Shown here: in pieces, positions 34,230 to 46,300 of the stretch
How positions within the stretch are numbered: position 1 is the stretch's first letter
How the letters are laid out: every line of letters starts with the position of its first letter
Assembly: GCA_037976565.1 (NCBI GenBank)
Contig: CP137667.1
Span: 62,001-126,000, forward strand
From: Mesocentrotus franciscanus
Taxonomy: Eukaryota; Echinodermata; Echinoidea; Camarodonta; Strongylocentrotidae
Direction of reading: 5' to 3'
Length of the DNA: 64,000 bases
Position numbers and translations under genes: made by a program
Notes under the pieces: generated by a model
What the model saw: only the letters and a program-made list of their open reading frames with translations
Told to the model about the DNA's origin: nothing
Databases searched by the model: none

Positions 34230-35400
34230 GCTCATACGAAGAACAAAGGCGGATTTGGGGCTAATGGCCCTATCTTGGAGAGGGTGTGTGCGGATGGGGG
34301 GCGCAGACAATGAACAACCACCAAATTTTTGGGTGGGGTACATTTATCACTAAGCCACTGATAATTTTGGTGTGGATCAAATATTATAGAGCCCTTACCC
34401 CATTGTTTTTGTTTTTTTTGGGGCTCAGATATCATTGTGTCTACCATATTTTTGTTGGGAATCGACTATCATTGAGCTCCTCTCTCCTCCGAAGATATTT
34501 TAACAAAAGTCAAATTTCAATTCTCTTTCAAGGAAAAAATTTCCATCCGCGTTATGAGTTCCCACAAAATATTGGGGGGCTCAGAAATAATTTCTTATCC
34601 AAATTTTAAAAAAATCATCTCGCATGACTTCATTTTTTTCTTTCTTTCTTTGTGGGTGGAGTTCAGATATCATTGAGCCCATCATATTTTGGGTGGGGCT
34701 CGGATTGAGCCCCCTCCTCCTAATTTATTTTAACACAGGTCAAATTTCGGGTCTTTATCGGGCAAAAAAATCGTGCCCATGTTATGCATTCTAATATATC
34801 AGGGGCAGGGTTTTTTTTTAGTAGGAACAAACTAAGACGGATTTGGGGTTAAGCCTGCCCCTTCTATCTTTCAGAGGGTGTGTGCGGAGGGGGTGGCTCA
34901 GACATTAATTGAACAACCACCAATTTTTTTTGGTGGGGGACAGTTATCTCTAAGCCACTTATAATTTTGGTGTGGCTCAAATATTACTGAGCCCTCTCCC
35001 AATTTTTTTTTTTTGAGGGGGCTCAGATATCATTGTGTCTACCATATTTTTGTTGGGAATCGATTATCATTGAGCTCCTCTCTCGATCCTCCCAAAAAAG
35101 GATAACATTTCCACCCGTGTGATGAGTTCCCAAAATATTGGGGGAGCTCAGATATCATTCTTTTATCAAAAACACAACAAAAAAAACAGCTCGCATGACT
35201 TCATTTCGATTTTTTTTTTTTTTTTTTTTGGGGTGGTTTTACGGTGGAGTTTAGATATCACTGAGCCTAGCTTATTTTGGATGGGTCTCGGATTGAGCCC
35301 CCCCTCCTCATAATATATTTTAACACGGGTCAAATTTTAGGTCTTCAGGGAAAAAAATGAAGCCCGCATTATGCATTCAAATATATCAGGGGCAGATTTA
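34230..35400 (+). repeat. Tandem duplication of a ~590-bp unit with internal subrepeats
   Basis: The unit starting GGCGGATTTGGGGCTAATGG (34250) recurs at about 34831. Both contain GTGTGTGCGGA, AACAACCACCAA, a TTTGGTGGGG segment and ATCATTGTGTCTACCATATT. Subrepeats such as CTCAGATATCATT occur several times per unit. The many poly-T and poly-A tracts make length uncertain. ORFs are not supported. Confidence 0.75.
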
Positions 35401-35512
35401 AAGGAGATTATAAGAAAATGAATTTAACGAATGGGCTCCAAAATTAAATTATAAAAAGTGTTGGAAGTGAAGGTTTAACTAACATGTTTGTTGTTGCTTA
35501 GACCTATTCTTA

Positions 35513-35680
35513 CAGTGACGAATCCATGCAGGGGGCGCAAGAGGGCGCAAGCCCCTCCTTTCTTTCTTGTTGTTGAGAATCACACATTGAACATACTAAG
35601 AAAATTTCCTTCTGCGCCCCCTCTTTATTCAAATTTGCCGTCTGCACCCCCTCTATTTCCAAATCCTGGATCCACCGCTG
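35513..35680. mobile_element. hAT-like MITE, TIR CAGTGRCGRATCCA
   Basis: CAGTGACGAATCCATGCAGG at the left and CCTGGATCCACCGCTG at the right are imperfect inverted repeats with the CAG...CTG ends common in hAT elements. Length 168 bp, noncoding. Similar ends remain at about 57380-57395. Confidence 0.55.
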
Positions 35681-35700
35681 TTCTTTTAAAATGAGGATCA

Positions 35701-37164
35701 ACGGCCAACAAAGTTTTTAAATTATGATTTTGCTTTGAAATCAGCCTCTGTTACTCCGCCTTGATGGTGTGTGTTTGTTCTCGAGGGGAATCCTGTTCGT
35801 ACCCGTTTTGGGGCACTTTATAAATTAAATTTGGGTTTATGCCCCCCGCCGCCTGACAGTAGTAATATGAATAGTTGTAAATCACGTACGGTTTTAGTTT
35901 AGGATCGGAGTAGAAGTAGAATAATAGATAATAATGATAACCAGAGGATTGTGACACATTGTTACAATTATAAGTTAAACTTGACACATGAAGTCATTAC
36001 AAAAACAACTTCAACAACAAGTCTAGGATTATGTTTTCTGGGCTCTCCTATGTTACGTAACAAACAAAGGGGTACTTGGACCACGCTCTGTCACCCCATT
36101 CATAAAACCGAAATGGTTGTTTAACAGTTTGAGAGAGCTAGTCTTGCTCGCAGTCACTTGAGTGTGACTTTCGCCGTTTTCTTCTGTAATTCTGAACTTT
36201 TTCTTCTTAATTCTTCTTTTTCCTCTCCTTCTTCTTCTCCTTCTTTTTTTTTCTTCTTCTTCTTTTAGAAATGTCTCACTATGTGAGACTAAGATTAAAC
36301 GCATATACTTTTGGGGTAATAAATAAACCTCGGCCCAGTCATCCAAAGTGAGTCAAATATGATATGATTTATAAATGGGGCGCCAAATAACTAAATCATT
36401 AAATTAATTTCTTTCTTGTTTGGTTGCTGCCTGCAATTGTCTAAAACTAAGCGAGAAAAATATGCAGTCATGAAGGCATAACATAATTATCTTCCTAGCT
36501 CTTAGTCCTCCATGGTATTATGAGTCAACTTTAAAAGAAAATGAGGGATCGCCGAAATGTTTCCAATTTGCTTTGAAACTACATTGAAAATTGAAAATAA
36601 AAATGACATGCTGTTTACAATGAACGATTTGATTAAGCTATGCACTGGCATATCACAGCTATAGTTACAATTTATTTGACAAACTAGTAACCCCATCACA
36701 AAACAACAATAAGTTCACTGCGTGCCTGGGGATTACATGCTTGCCTTCAAGAAATTAGATGATGATACTGAGCTCTTCTATTTTACATAACAAAATAAAC
36801 AAAGGGTACACTTCCTGTCCCCATTCACAACGAAACACCAATCGGCAATGGTCGCGTGCGAAAATTTGCATAACAAGTGATAGATCGAGGGCTTATATTG
36901 GTATAGTGTAGACTCATTTGCATATGAATAGTCTGCATTCGCCCGTCGTGTTTAAAGCATTACTAATCTCTCTAATAGTCTAGAGTATTCACTTCGCTTT
37001 CTGTCAGTTTAAGCTTGCCTTGACGACTTGTATAGATACTCAAACATTCCTCTATTATATAGTTAGTTGGCATTTTAGTTTAGTAAGCATCTATTTTGCT
37101 CGAAAAAGTCATCGATATCGTCGATTCGTTAAAAGTGCCTTGATCCAGACTATATTAGTTCAAC
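35701..37164. other. Upstream region of gene 2
   Basis: No exon was identified. A polypyrimidine run (TTCTTCTTCT type) lies at 36195-36268. TATATAG at 37056-37062, about 105 bases before the gene 2 ATG, is a possible but weak TATA element. Confidence 0.35.
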
Positions 37165-37311
37165 ATGTGGTGGCTTGAGCGAAAGCAGAACCAGTTGTTC
37201 CTGATAGTGAATGGACGGAGGGCATTCAGCCGAAACAGGAATGTCGAGTTTCCCGACGTCATCAGCATGATTTGCGTCGCTAACACTTCATCTACTGAAG
37301 ACAGCATACAG
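37165..37311 (+). CDS. Gene 2 exon 1
   Basis: 49 codons from ATG, ending DSIQ at donor CAG|GTGAGA, phase 0. The sequence (FSRNRNVEFPDVISMICVAN) looks like a folded domain start. The minus-strand ORF over it is a shadow. Confidence 0.6.
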
Positions 37312-40300
37312 GTGAGAAACTTACATAACCTACTAGAATAATCTGCAGTTCGTGTTTCTGACATGGTTACTCTTTAAAAATGCAACCTTGCAACAATGCA
37401 AGTCAAGAAATGATTGATAGACATTCTAACTGTTGGACAAGTGCAAATGAAATCATTTCAAATGGTGTGCAGCACTGCCTGCAAGTGCAAGTGCAACGTA
37501 GACTTTCAACGTAGGGATTAAGATCTAACTTTAACTCAACAACAGTTAACTGTCAGTTCAGTTATCTATTTATCTCAGATCTCTAAGTTCGGTTTAACAA
37601 ACTAGTGTTAGACCTATTTTTTATGTATATCACTTATCTATTCTAGCACTATAGTCGTACTACTAGTACTAGTAGAGTCTATAGTAGCTTGCTGGGACTG
37701 GTTTGGTTTAGACCGAATTTTCCGTCTCTTTCGTTCGTTAGCCTCTTATTGGGGTAGGGTCGGCTCTCTTTAGAGACGGAAGCCGTTTATACACATGTCT
37801 TGCTAGCACGGCCAGTTCTGGTCGTAGCGTTTGCCCCAAATCCCCAAAATGTCATTTTACCTCGAGCATGTTATATTGTAAATTAGGCCTAGGCTATAAT
37901 AAATCAGTTCCACTTACCAACTTGACTGAAATAATCAGTTTAATAGTCCCTTTTTAGGAAATTATGGGTCAAAATCGAATCCATGTTTGATGGATTCCGA
38001 TTTTGACCCATAATTTCCTAAAAAGGGACTATTAAACTGATTATTTCAGTCAAGTTGGTAAGTGGAACTGATTTATTATAGCCTAGGCCTAATTTACAAT
38101 ATAACATGCTCGAGGTAAAATGACATTTTGGGGGATTTTGGGGCAAACGCTACGACCAGAACTGGGTTTATGTGTATAAACGGCTTCCGTCTCTAAAGAA
38201 GAGCCGATACTAAGAGGCTAACGAACGAAAGAGACGGAAAATTCGGTCTAGGTTTGGTTGAGCTGGTTGCATGTGACCCGGGCTTAGAATATATATTATT
38301 TTATAGTGTCTAAGTTAAGTAGATTAGATCTAGACTAAGCCAATTAAAACTTAACGTCAGTAGTAAGTAAGTTGTGTCTGCTATTTTGTTGTTCAAAGAC
38401 ACTAGTTGTCACTATGTAAAGAAATATTCTGGTTGAGGTCAAATAGAGTCTATGTGAAATGAGTTTGACAGAGCATTAAACCATTAATTATTACTCCATC
38501 GTGATTGAGATCTCAACTATAAATCTAGGTAGAGGTCTCTATTTAAACTGAAATCACATCAAATTCAGACTTGGTTCAGGTCATGAGACAGTTCGGCTGA
38601 CTGTCTACTAGCGACCAAGTCTTGAAGCCTAGCCTCCACCAAATTATTTCTTGTGACCAGTATAAATGTAACCAATTATATCCCTGTTACACATGTACAC
38701 AAAAAATATTTACAAAAACGATGAATTTTATTTCATCTAATCACAGCAAAAACTTACATGCCATATGCAAAAATGGATCTATGAATACATGTAGATCTGG
38801 GTAAACTAATATAGGGTTTCAAACTCTCTGCATCTGCATAACATATGAAATTATATAATGAGCCAGGAAAAATTAATTTCCTTCAATATAATTTTTAATC
38901 AAAATATCTTCAAAGCTTTTTGTATCCCAGGATGTAATTCAAAATATTGCTAGAAAAGTGATTGAGTTCATGTTTGGTTCTTTAATTAACAATCGCACAG
39001 ATCCAGGTGTGCAGAGAGATATCCATTGGATTTTCGTCTTGGGAGCCGACCCAAGCTAGCTAGATCTAGTAATTATCAGTAAAAGTTTGGTGAATATTTG
39101 ATAAAGGATTTATTACAAAGTTTTTTTTAAACCCAAATTAAAACTCTGCGATGAACTTTTATTGTGTGCTAAAATTGAATGAATTCATAATTTCTTGAAC
39201 ACAATTTATTCATGCCTGTGCCATATGTTTTCACACACTTTTAGATTTTTACTTTATCAACTACCATGGAAACGTCTACAAAAATGTGATAAGAATTTTT
39301 AAGTTACATGTCCGTCACAGAGTTGTAGATTTTTGTTTGATTGGAAATTAAAATTTGTATAACATTGCTTATAATCCGTTTTCAGATTTTGTCAGATAAC
39401 TATCATCAAGCTGTCAACCTGATTTTTCTGCTTATTCATAAAAATCAATATATATTATTTGTGTAGACTTTCCTGTTGAATATTTCTGACTCATTCAAAA
39501 CCTTCACTGATTGGTTTCTCTAACTTCAATTAGTTTACCCATATTTTGTGTGTCCAGTCGAGTCACATAGCTAAAACATACCTGACACATAGTGGAAGAC
39601 TTTATTATCCTCGCGGATGAAGTCAGAGGGATATAGTAAACTGCCGTCCATCCTTACTTCCGTGCTTCCATAACAAATGGTTTTCTTTTGATAACTGTAG
39701 ATGTGTTTTGCAGAGTTTAATAAAATTTGATTTGAAGGTGCATGCATGGTATAAAGTACAGCCTAAGGTCGATTTTAGAGTATGTAGGTCAAAGGTCATA
39801 GCTCATTAAATATGCGAAAATAGCAAATTATGGCTTCAGTTCGTTAACTTTAGTAAAGTTCAATGGATTTTAATGAATTTTGGTATGACGTCAAAATTCA
39901 GCCCGAGTTTGATTTCGAGTATATATGTCAAAGGTCATAAGTCTTTAAATATGTTAAAATGTAGTTTCCGTTCGATAGCTTAAGTACCGGTAATGTTTGA
40001 CTTATTTTAATGAAATTTGGTATGAAGGTACATGGATCAAAATACAGCCTGAGTCTGATTTTGGAGTATGTAGGTCAAAGGTCATAAGTCTTTAAATATG
40101 CGAAAGTGTGGTTTCCGTTCGATGTTTAAAGGGGAAGTCCACCCTGAAATTAAGTTGGGTTTAATAAAAGCAGAAGAATGAGAGAAACATATCATTGAAG
40201 GTTTGACGAAAATCCATCAAAGGATAACGAAGTTATGAATTTTAAATTTTTAATTTTGTGACGTCACTTCGAGCTGCTCTTCCATATGTTGTGTACTGTA

Positions 40301-43300
40301 ATTTCCATAAATTGCCCCTTTTCATGGTTCTTGATGAAGGAATGGATCTATTTCATAGAGGCGTGTATAAAAGCATGTGTCTGATAATATATCGAATGCA
40401 CAGGTAAAATAATTATTATTTTTCTGAGAAAATGGCAATTTATGGAATTTACAGTACACAACGTATAGGAACAGCTCGCATGTGACGTCGTCACAAAATG
40501 AAAACTTTAAAAATTCATAACTTTTGTATCCTTTGTCGGATTTTCGTCAAACCTTCACTGATATGTTTCTCTCACTGTTCTGCTTTTATTAAAAACAACT
40601 TAAGTTCAGGGTGGACTTCCCCTTAAAAAAGACCAGTAATGGTCATGCGATTGCATTGTGAAAGAAACGTTGTGGAATCGATCAGAAAGGTTGATCATCT
40701 AGCATCTAGCATCTGCAAGGTTCTGGAATCATCAAAATGATAAGAAATTTGGCCCATTCTTCGTAAAGTTACAAGCACTATACACAGAAAGATGTATATG
40801 GGACTACCCTATCTCTCTCACACGACCATGAGAGAAATAAATTTACCAAATATATGAATTAGTAGGCGGTTTCCGGCAAATTTTTATCATCATGTATTAG
40901 TCAAAACATATTCTTTCACATGATTGGTAATGAGAGCTTCCATTTCATTTTTTGAAATTGGGGCGTTACCAATACTGGTCTTTACCTTTAATGGATTTTT
41001 ATAAAATATGGTATGAAGGTACTGTACATATTGTATAAACATACAGCCTATTAAGTTTGATTTCAGAGTATTTAAGTCAAAGGTCATAGCTCATTAAATA
41101 TGCAAAATAGCTTACTATGCATCTGAATATGCGGTTTCCATTCAGGGGCCGCGGAGCGTTTTGAAAGTGGGGCGGATCATGCAAAAAGCACAATCTTATA
41201 GTCATTTTCGCTTTTGTACACGTCTACTGAAAAAGTGGGGCTGCAGCCCCTTAATCCCAGCGGCTCGCGGCCCTGCCATTCGATAACTTTAGTAATGTTT
41301 GTCAGATAATCCCTTGCGGAGGAAATCTGAGGAAAATAGTAACGCTACTGTCCGTCCTTCCGTCCGCCTGTAACAAATCTTGTGAACACGTACTGGTTTC
41401 CGTTTGATAATTTAAAATGTTTGACAGATTTTCATGAAATTTGATATGAAGGTACATGCATGGTATCAAATACAGCCTAAATTTGATTTTGGAATAATGT
41501 ACATTAGGTCAAAGGTCAAATGTCTTGGGTTATTCCGTAAAGTAGTAAACTTTCTTTTCATTCAATCCCCAGATGTCAGTAACTTAATTCCGTCTAATGG
41601 ACGTACATGTAACTTGTTCTGATGTATTATGCCGTTTGTTTCCAGCGAGGGCTTGCTACGCTTTGCGTTGTCCTTGTGTTGTATTTTTTGTTCTGATGTG
41701 ATGTGCAGAGAGTGTTTTTATACAAAGTACTTTTTTTCTAAATGGCCAATGTTGGTTAAACATGGAACTTACATGTAGGAAAGTATACCTAACAAACTGA
41801 AAGTTTCCCACTAAGTCATACATACATGGTCACATTGCCAATGGGAGGGTCTCCATACTTGTATATACTTTTAAAAACTCATATTTGTTTGATTTTTCTA
41901 CATTCATCCAAACCAAATTTCTATGAAAGATTCAATTTCCCTTTAAGCTTTAAGCTGACATTAACCATCTTAGATTAGATTAGATTTTTAAAGAGATATT
42001 TAAAAGAGGATTAACCTAGCTAGACTATGTACTGGGCGACATTCAAAGTTAGTCTTATACCTTTTGACATAGCGATTGACAATGTATTTCTGTAAATCAG
42101 CATATTGTATTATGAAAGTTTATGAATTCTTGAAAGAAAGAAAGTATTCTGAATTCTCAACAAAAACCAAACAAAATAAAAAAGTCTCCAAAATTTTCTT
42201 CAGAATTTCAGGATTCTCAAAAACAAAAAAACAAACACATCTAGAATTCTCTAAAGAATGTTTTTTTAATTCCCTTTTGGAGAAATCTGAAATTCATGAA
42301 TGGGAGGGGTTTGTATTTAGGAGTCTATTTACTATAATAAATAGTGAATGTTCTATCATGTACACTATAAATACTGGACTATGAACTCCAAATACTAAAT
42401 TATCCCTCGTGCAGGTTTATTTTGACTCAGGATAATTTAGTAATTTAGTCGGACATATAATTCATTATTGTATGATAGAGTATACACTATTTATATAATA
42501 GTTCACGACTTACTTATGCAGATGGTCCTTACAAGGGTGCTATAGGTTATACTGGCTTTAAACGGGACAGAAACAGAACTGTATACATAATTGAGTCCTG
42601 AAATCGTACCGGTGGTACTCGAACTGTCCAGGCTCCTAACCTAGAATGCAGCATCCTGATAATGTAGTCTTATAATATATGCACACTTAAATGATTACAA
42701 ATTTTTCCTCTATTCTTTATGACATTCATACCACAAATATGTTACCAAACTTGTAACAAATTAGTACAATGCCCTTCCATACATTCCTGTTTTCCATTAT
42801 AAATCCAATTATACAGGTATAATTTATACTGAAATGTACAATGTATTGTAAAGGTATCAAGACTAGCTTTATGCCATATTACTGGACTACCCACCTAGTG
42901 CTAGCCAACCTGAGAGGATGGTGCACCATTAAAAGTTTCAATCACTGATGACATGGAATATCTCATATTGGCAACGCAGTCACTTTTGTGATGTCATACA
43001 AGGAGAACTCTCCCACATGTACAAAAATATGTGAATTTCATTTTTTTCCTCAGTCAATTCATAGAACAGAATTTTTGTCCAAGTCCTCCTATAAAAGAGG
43101 TGATTTTAGTGCAATATCTGCAAAACAAATTGGAAAGTTTTTCATGTATGATCTCCATATTAAACATTAGTAATCATAACTTTTTTTTAAATTCACGTCT
43201 TTACTCATTAATTGACTGTTTTTGCTTCAACTTAATTTCACTGACATTTATGTTACTTTAATTTTTCTGCATTCTTACAATTCAATTGTCTCTGAGGAGT

Positions 43301-46300
43301 TTATTCTCCTTTATAACGAGGGCAGAATCTAAACTCTACCGCAGTGCAAACTGTTGAAAGTTATACATCCCATACTTGTATCGCAATTGTATTAATGAAA
43401 ATTCATCTAATTAATGAGAGTGCAAAATATAGGTTGTTTCTCTAAACATAGAGGTATATAGTCTGTACTGTTTGTACATTTCGAGGAAATCGACTTACTA
43501 AAAGTTTCTGAATGTCCTGTGCATGCACATTTGTTGTATGTTACATGACACGATCATCAGGCAGACTACAACTTCACTCTTGATTTCTCAAGGGAATTGT
43601 AATTTGTATATTATGCAAAACATATCTACCCTAGCTACATGTACATGTACAACAAAGAAATATGAGTAAAATTGGCATTCAAGGAAAAAGGGATCTTTTT
43701 GCATGTTCCCCGCCAAAAGAAGTTTGAAGGGGTATACATGTACATAGGAATTGGCGACGGTCGGGTTGTCGGGCGGTCAGTCGGTCAGTCTGTTGCAAAT
43801 CTTGTGGATCGAACTACTTCCTCATTTTTTGAGCAATGATCATGAAACTTGGCACACATATTGGTCTTAGGATGGAGATGTGCAAGACATACTTTTTTAC
43901 TGTGTTGGATACTGCGTTGCCATGGGAACGGCATATTATTGTAATATATCGGGGGAAAATCTCGTGGATCGAACTATATACATGTATACTTCCTCATTTT
44001 TTAGAGCAATGCTCATGAAACTCGGCACACATATTGGTCTCCAGTTGATTATGTACAAGACATTTTTTTTAATGTGTCGGAAAGTGCGTTGCATTGGTAA
44101 TGGTCTGTTATTGCAATAAATCTGTAAAATCTTGCAGATCAAACCACTTCTTCATTTTTCGAGCAATGCTCATTAAATTTCGCACAAATATTGATCTTGA
44201 GTTGATTATGTGCAAGACACATTTTTAATGTGTCGGAAAGTGTGTTGCCATGGTAATGGTCTATTATTGCAATAAATCTGTAAAATCTTGTATATATCAA
44301 ACCACTTCTTCATTTTTCGTGCACACACATGGGGAGTGAGTATTAATCACTTTCGGTGATATTTCTAGTTCTAGGCAAACATGTAGAACATTCAACTGTA
44401 TCCCTTATAATCTTTGTGTGAGGTTGTCAAAGCAAAATGAATATAATTTCATTAAGCAGCTTATATTAATGCCTGTATTTGTCCGATTTACTTTCTTCCC
44501 AGGTCTGTTTTAGTAATGGTCTTTCTACACAGGCAAAGTTTTGCCAAATGAGTGTCACAAACATGGCAAAGACTTTGCGGAGAACAGCCTGACCGATGTT
44601 TTGTCAGTGATGGCGATCGTTAATGACGACATGATCTATTCATTTCCGTCATCAGAGGAAGAACTCCTTCCTTCTCAATCTTACACACAATCGAGGCAAA
44701 AACGTAGCAGTTCTGGATCTAGCAGCGACGGAACTCCACCAGAACGTAAGAGACGAAACAAGACTTCTGAACATTCGGCGGAGAATTCAGATGCAGCAAT
44801 TGAACAAAAATGTCAAGGTTAGTTTGTGTTCCATTCTTTTACAAAATTCATTTCACTAATAATTCCAGACGTACAACATTTCTCTCTACATGATATCACT
44901 AAGTTTAAATGTGATGTTATTGATTGGCAGTTTTAAATCAAAGAGAAATGCAAATATCATGGAGAGAATGTGTACAAAATAGTTTATCAATATAACAGCA
45001 CTGAAAGCCTGATAAAATTGGGACATTCCACTTTTATTATTTGATTTTGTATAACTTCAAACAATTTTTAAATGGACTCCTATACAAATACCACAAATAT
45101 TTCCATTTTTTCATCAAAACTACAATCTCCTTTTTCTTATTGTTTATGAAGTACATGTTTGGGGCCAAATTGATTATTTAATGCCCCTCTGCAATAGCCA
45201 CAGGGAAGGTAAAATGGCCAACTGCTGATTAAAACCAAAATAAAGTTGAAAAATGATTAATTGCCAATTCCCCAAAACAATGTTCATATGTTGCATTTTC
45301 CACATAAGGCAAAATGAGATTGAATTGAAAAGGGCTATAGGAATATTTTTTGTATAGCTCTAGGACAAAATTTCCCTGATGAGCCTCTGTGTGTTTTGAT
45401 CCAGTTACTAATAATATGTATCAGGGCCCGTTGCATAAAGACTTACTATTATGGTAACTACCATAGAAACCTTGATTTCGATTGGCTGCTGAGCCCGGTT
45501 ACCATGGTAGTTACCATAATGGCAAAGTTACCATAATAGTAAGTCTTTATGCAACGGGCCCCTGGTGTCATTTTCAAAATGTAGATTGTTCTCTGCACAG
45601 GGATATTATTTATAAACATTAAAGATTTAAATGTCACAATCTTTGAAAATGTGTCATTGACCTGAAATTTTATTTCTTTACATGTAGGCATTTCTGAAAT
45701 CTCCCTCAAAAACTTGTGGAGCCCGAGAAGGATCTCCAGAGACCACGTACCAGGAAGGAAGTGATGGAGGCCAAACAGTTCGTGATGAAGGCAGCAACCC
45801 ACTTCCAGAGCTCCCATGTCCTTCCAGTCCTCGCAGTAGATGGCCCTTCTGGAACAGCTTACCAGCTCCTAGGAGGGTGTGCTATGCTCTTGCAGCTAAG
45901 GATCTTGTTGACGATGAAAGGTATTTTATTCTATAAAAGTTACCCGTTTTGCAATTGCTTTTTAATGTTATTTTTGTTTCTTTTGTAGTTACAGTGTATG
46001 AGACAAAGGTTAAATTTTTAAAGGGATTATGTGATGTACTTACCGATATTATATGTACAGAACATATTCATTTATCACTTGTCTTTTTTTCTCCATTTAT
46101 TATGCAGTCCACAAATATGTAGTGGAAGCATGTAACATAAAAGAAATGCTACCCAGGTAGTCAATGTACCATTTGGGAAGAAAAATGGTAATAGAGAGGT
46201 GTTCCATTTATAGTTATACAATGAAGGGTATATTAAGGACAATACAAAATATTTTTAGATCCCTGACTCAAATAAAATCCCATAGAATATTTCCCTTGTG

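Larger units (their letters stand above)
39700..41520 (+). repeat. Degenerate ~125-200-bp tandem repeats, interrupted by MITEs
   Basis: Units contain GAAATTTGGTATGAAGGTAC, ACAGCCTRAGTYTGATTT, GTAGGTCAAAGGTCATA and TTTCCGTTCGATA, at about 39724, 39880, 40010, 41000 and 41430. Three elements (40130-40622, 40627-40996, 41143-41275) have inserted among them. No coding support. Confidence 0.75.

Noticed and set aside
36053..36346. ORF with poly-Lys/Arg tract
   Set aside because: The basic run is the antisense of a TTC/TCC polypyrimidine tract; no splice or homology support.
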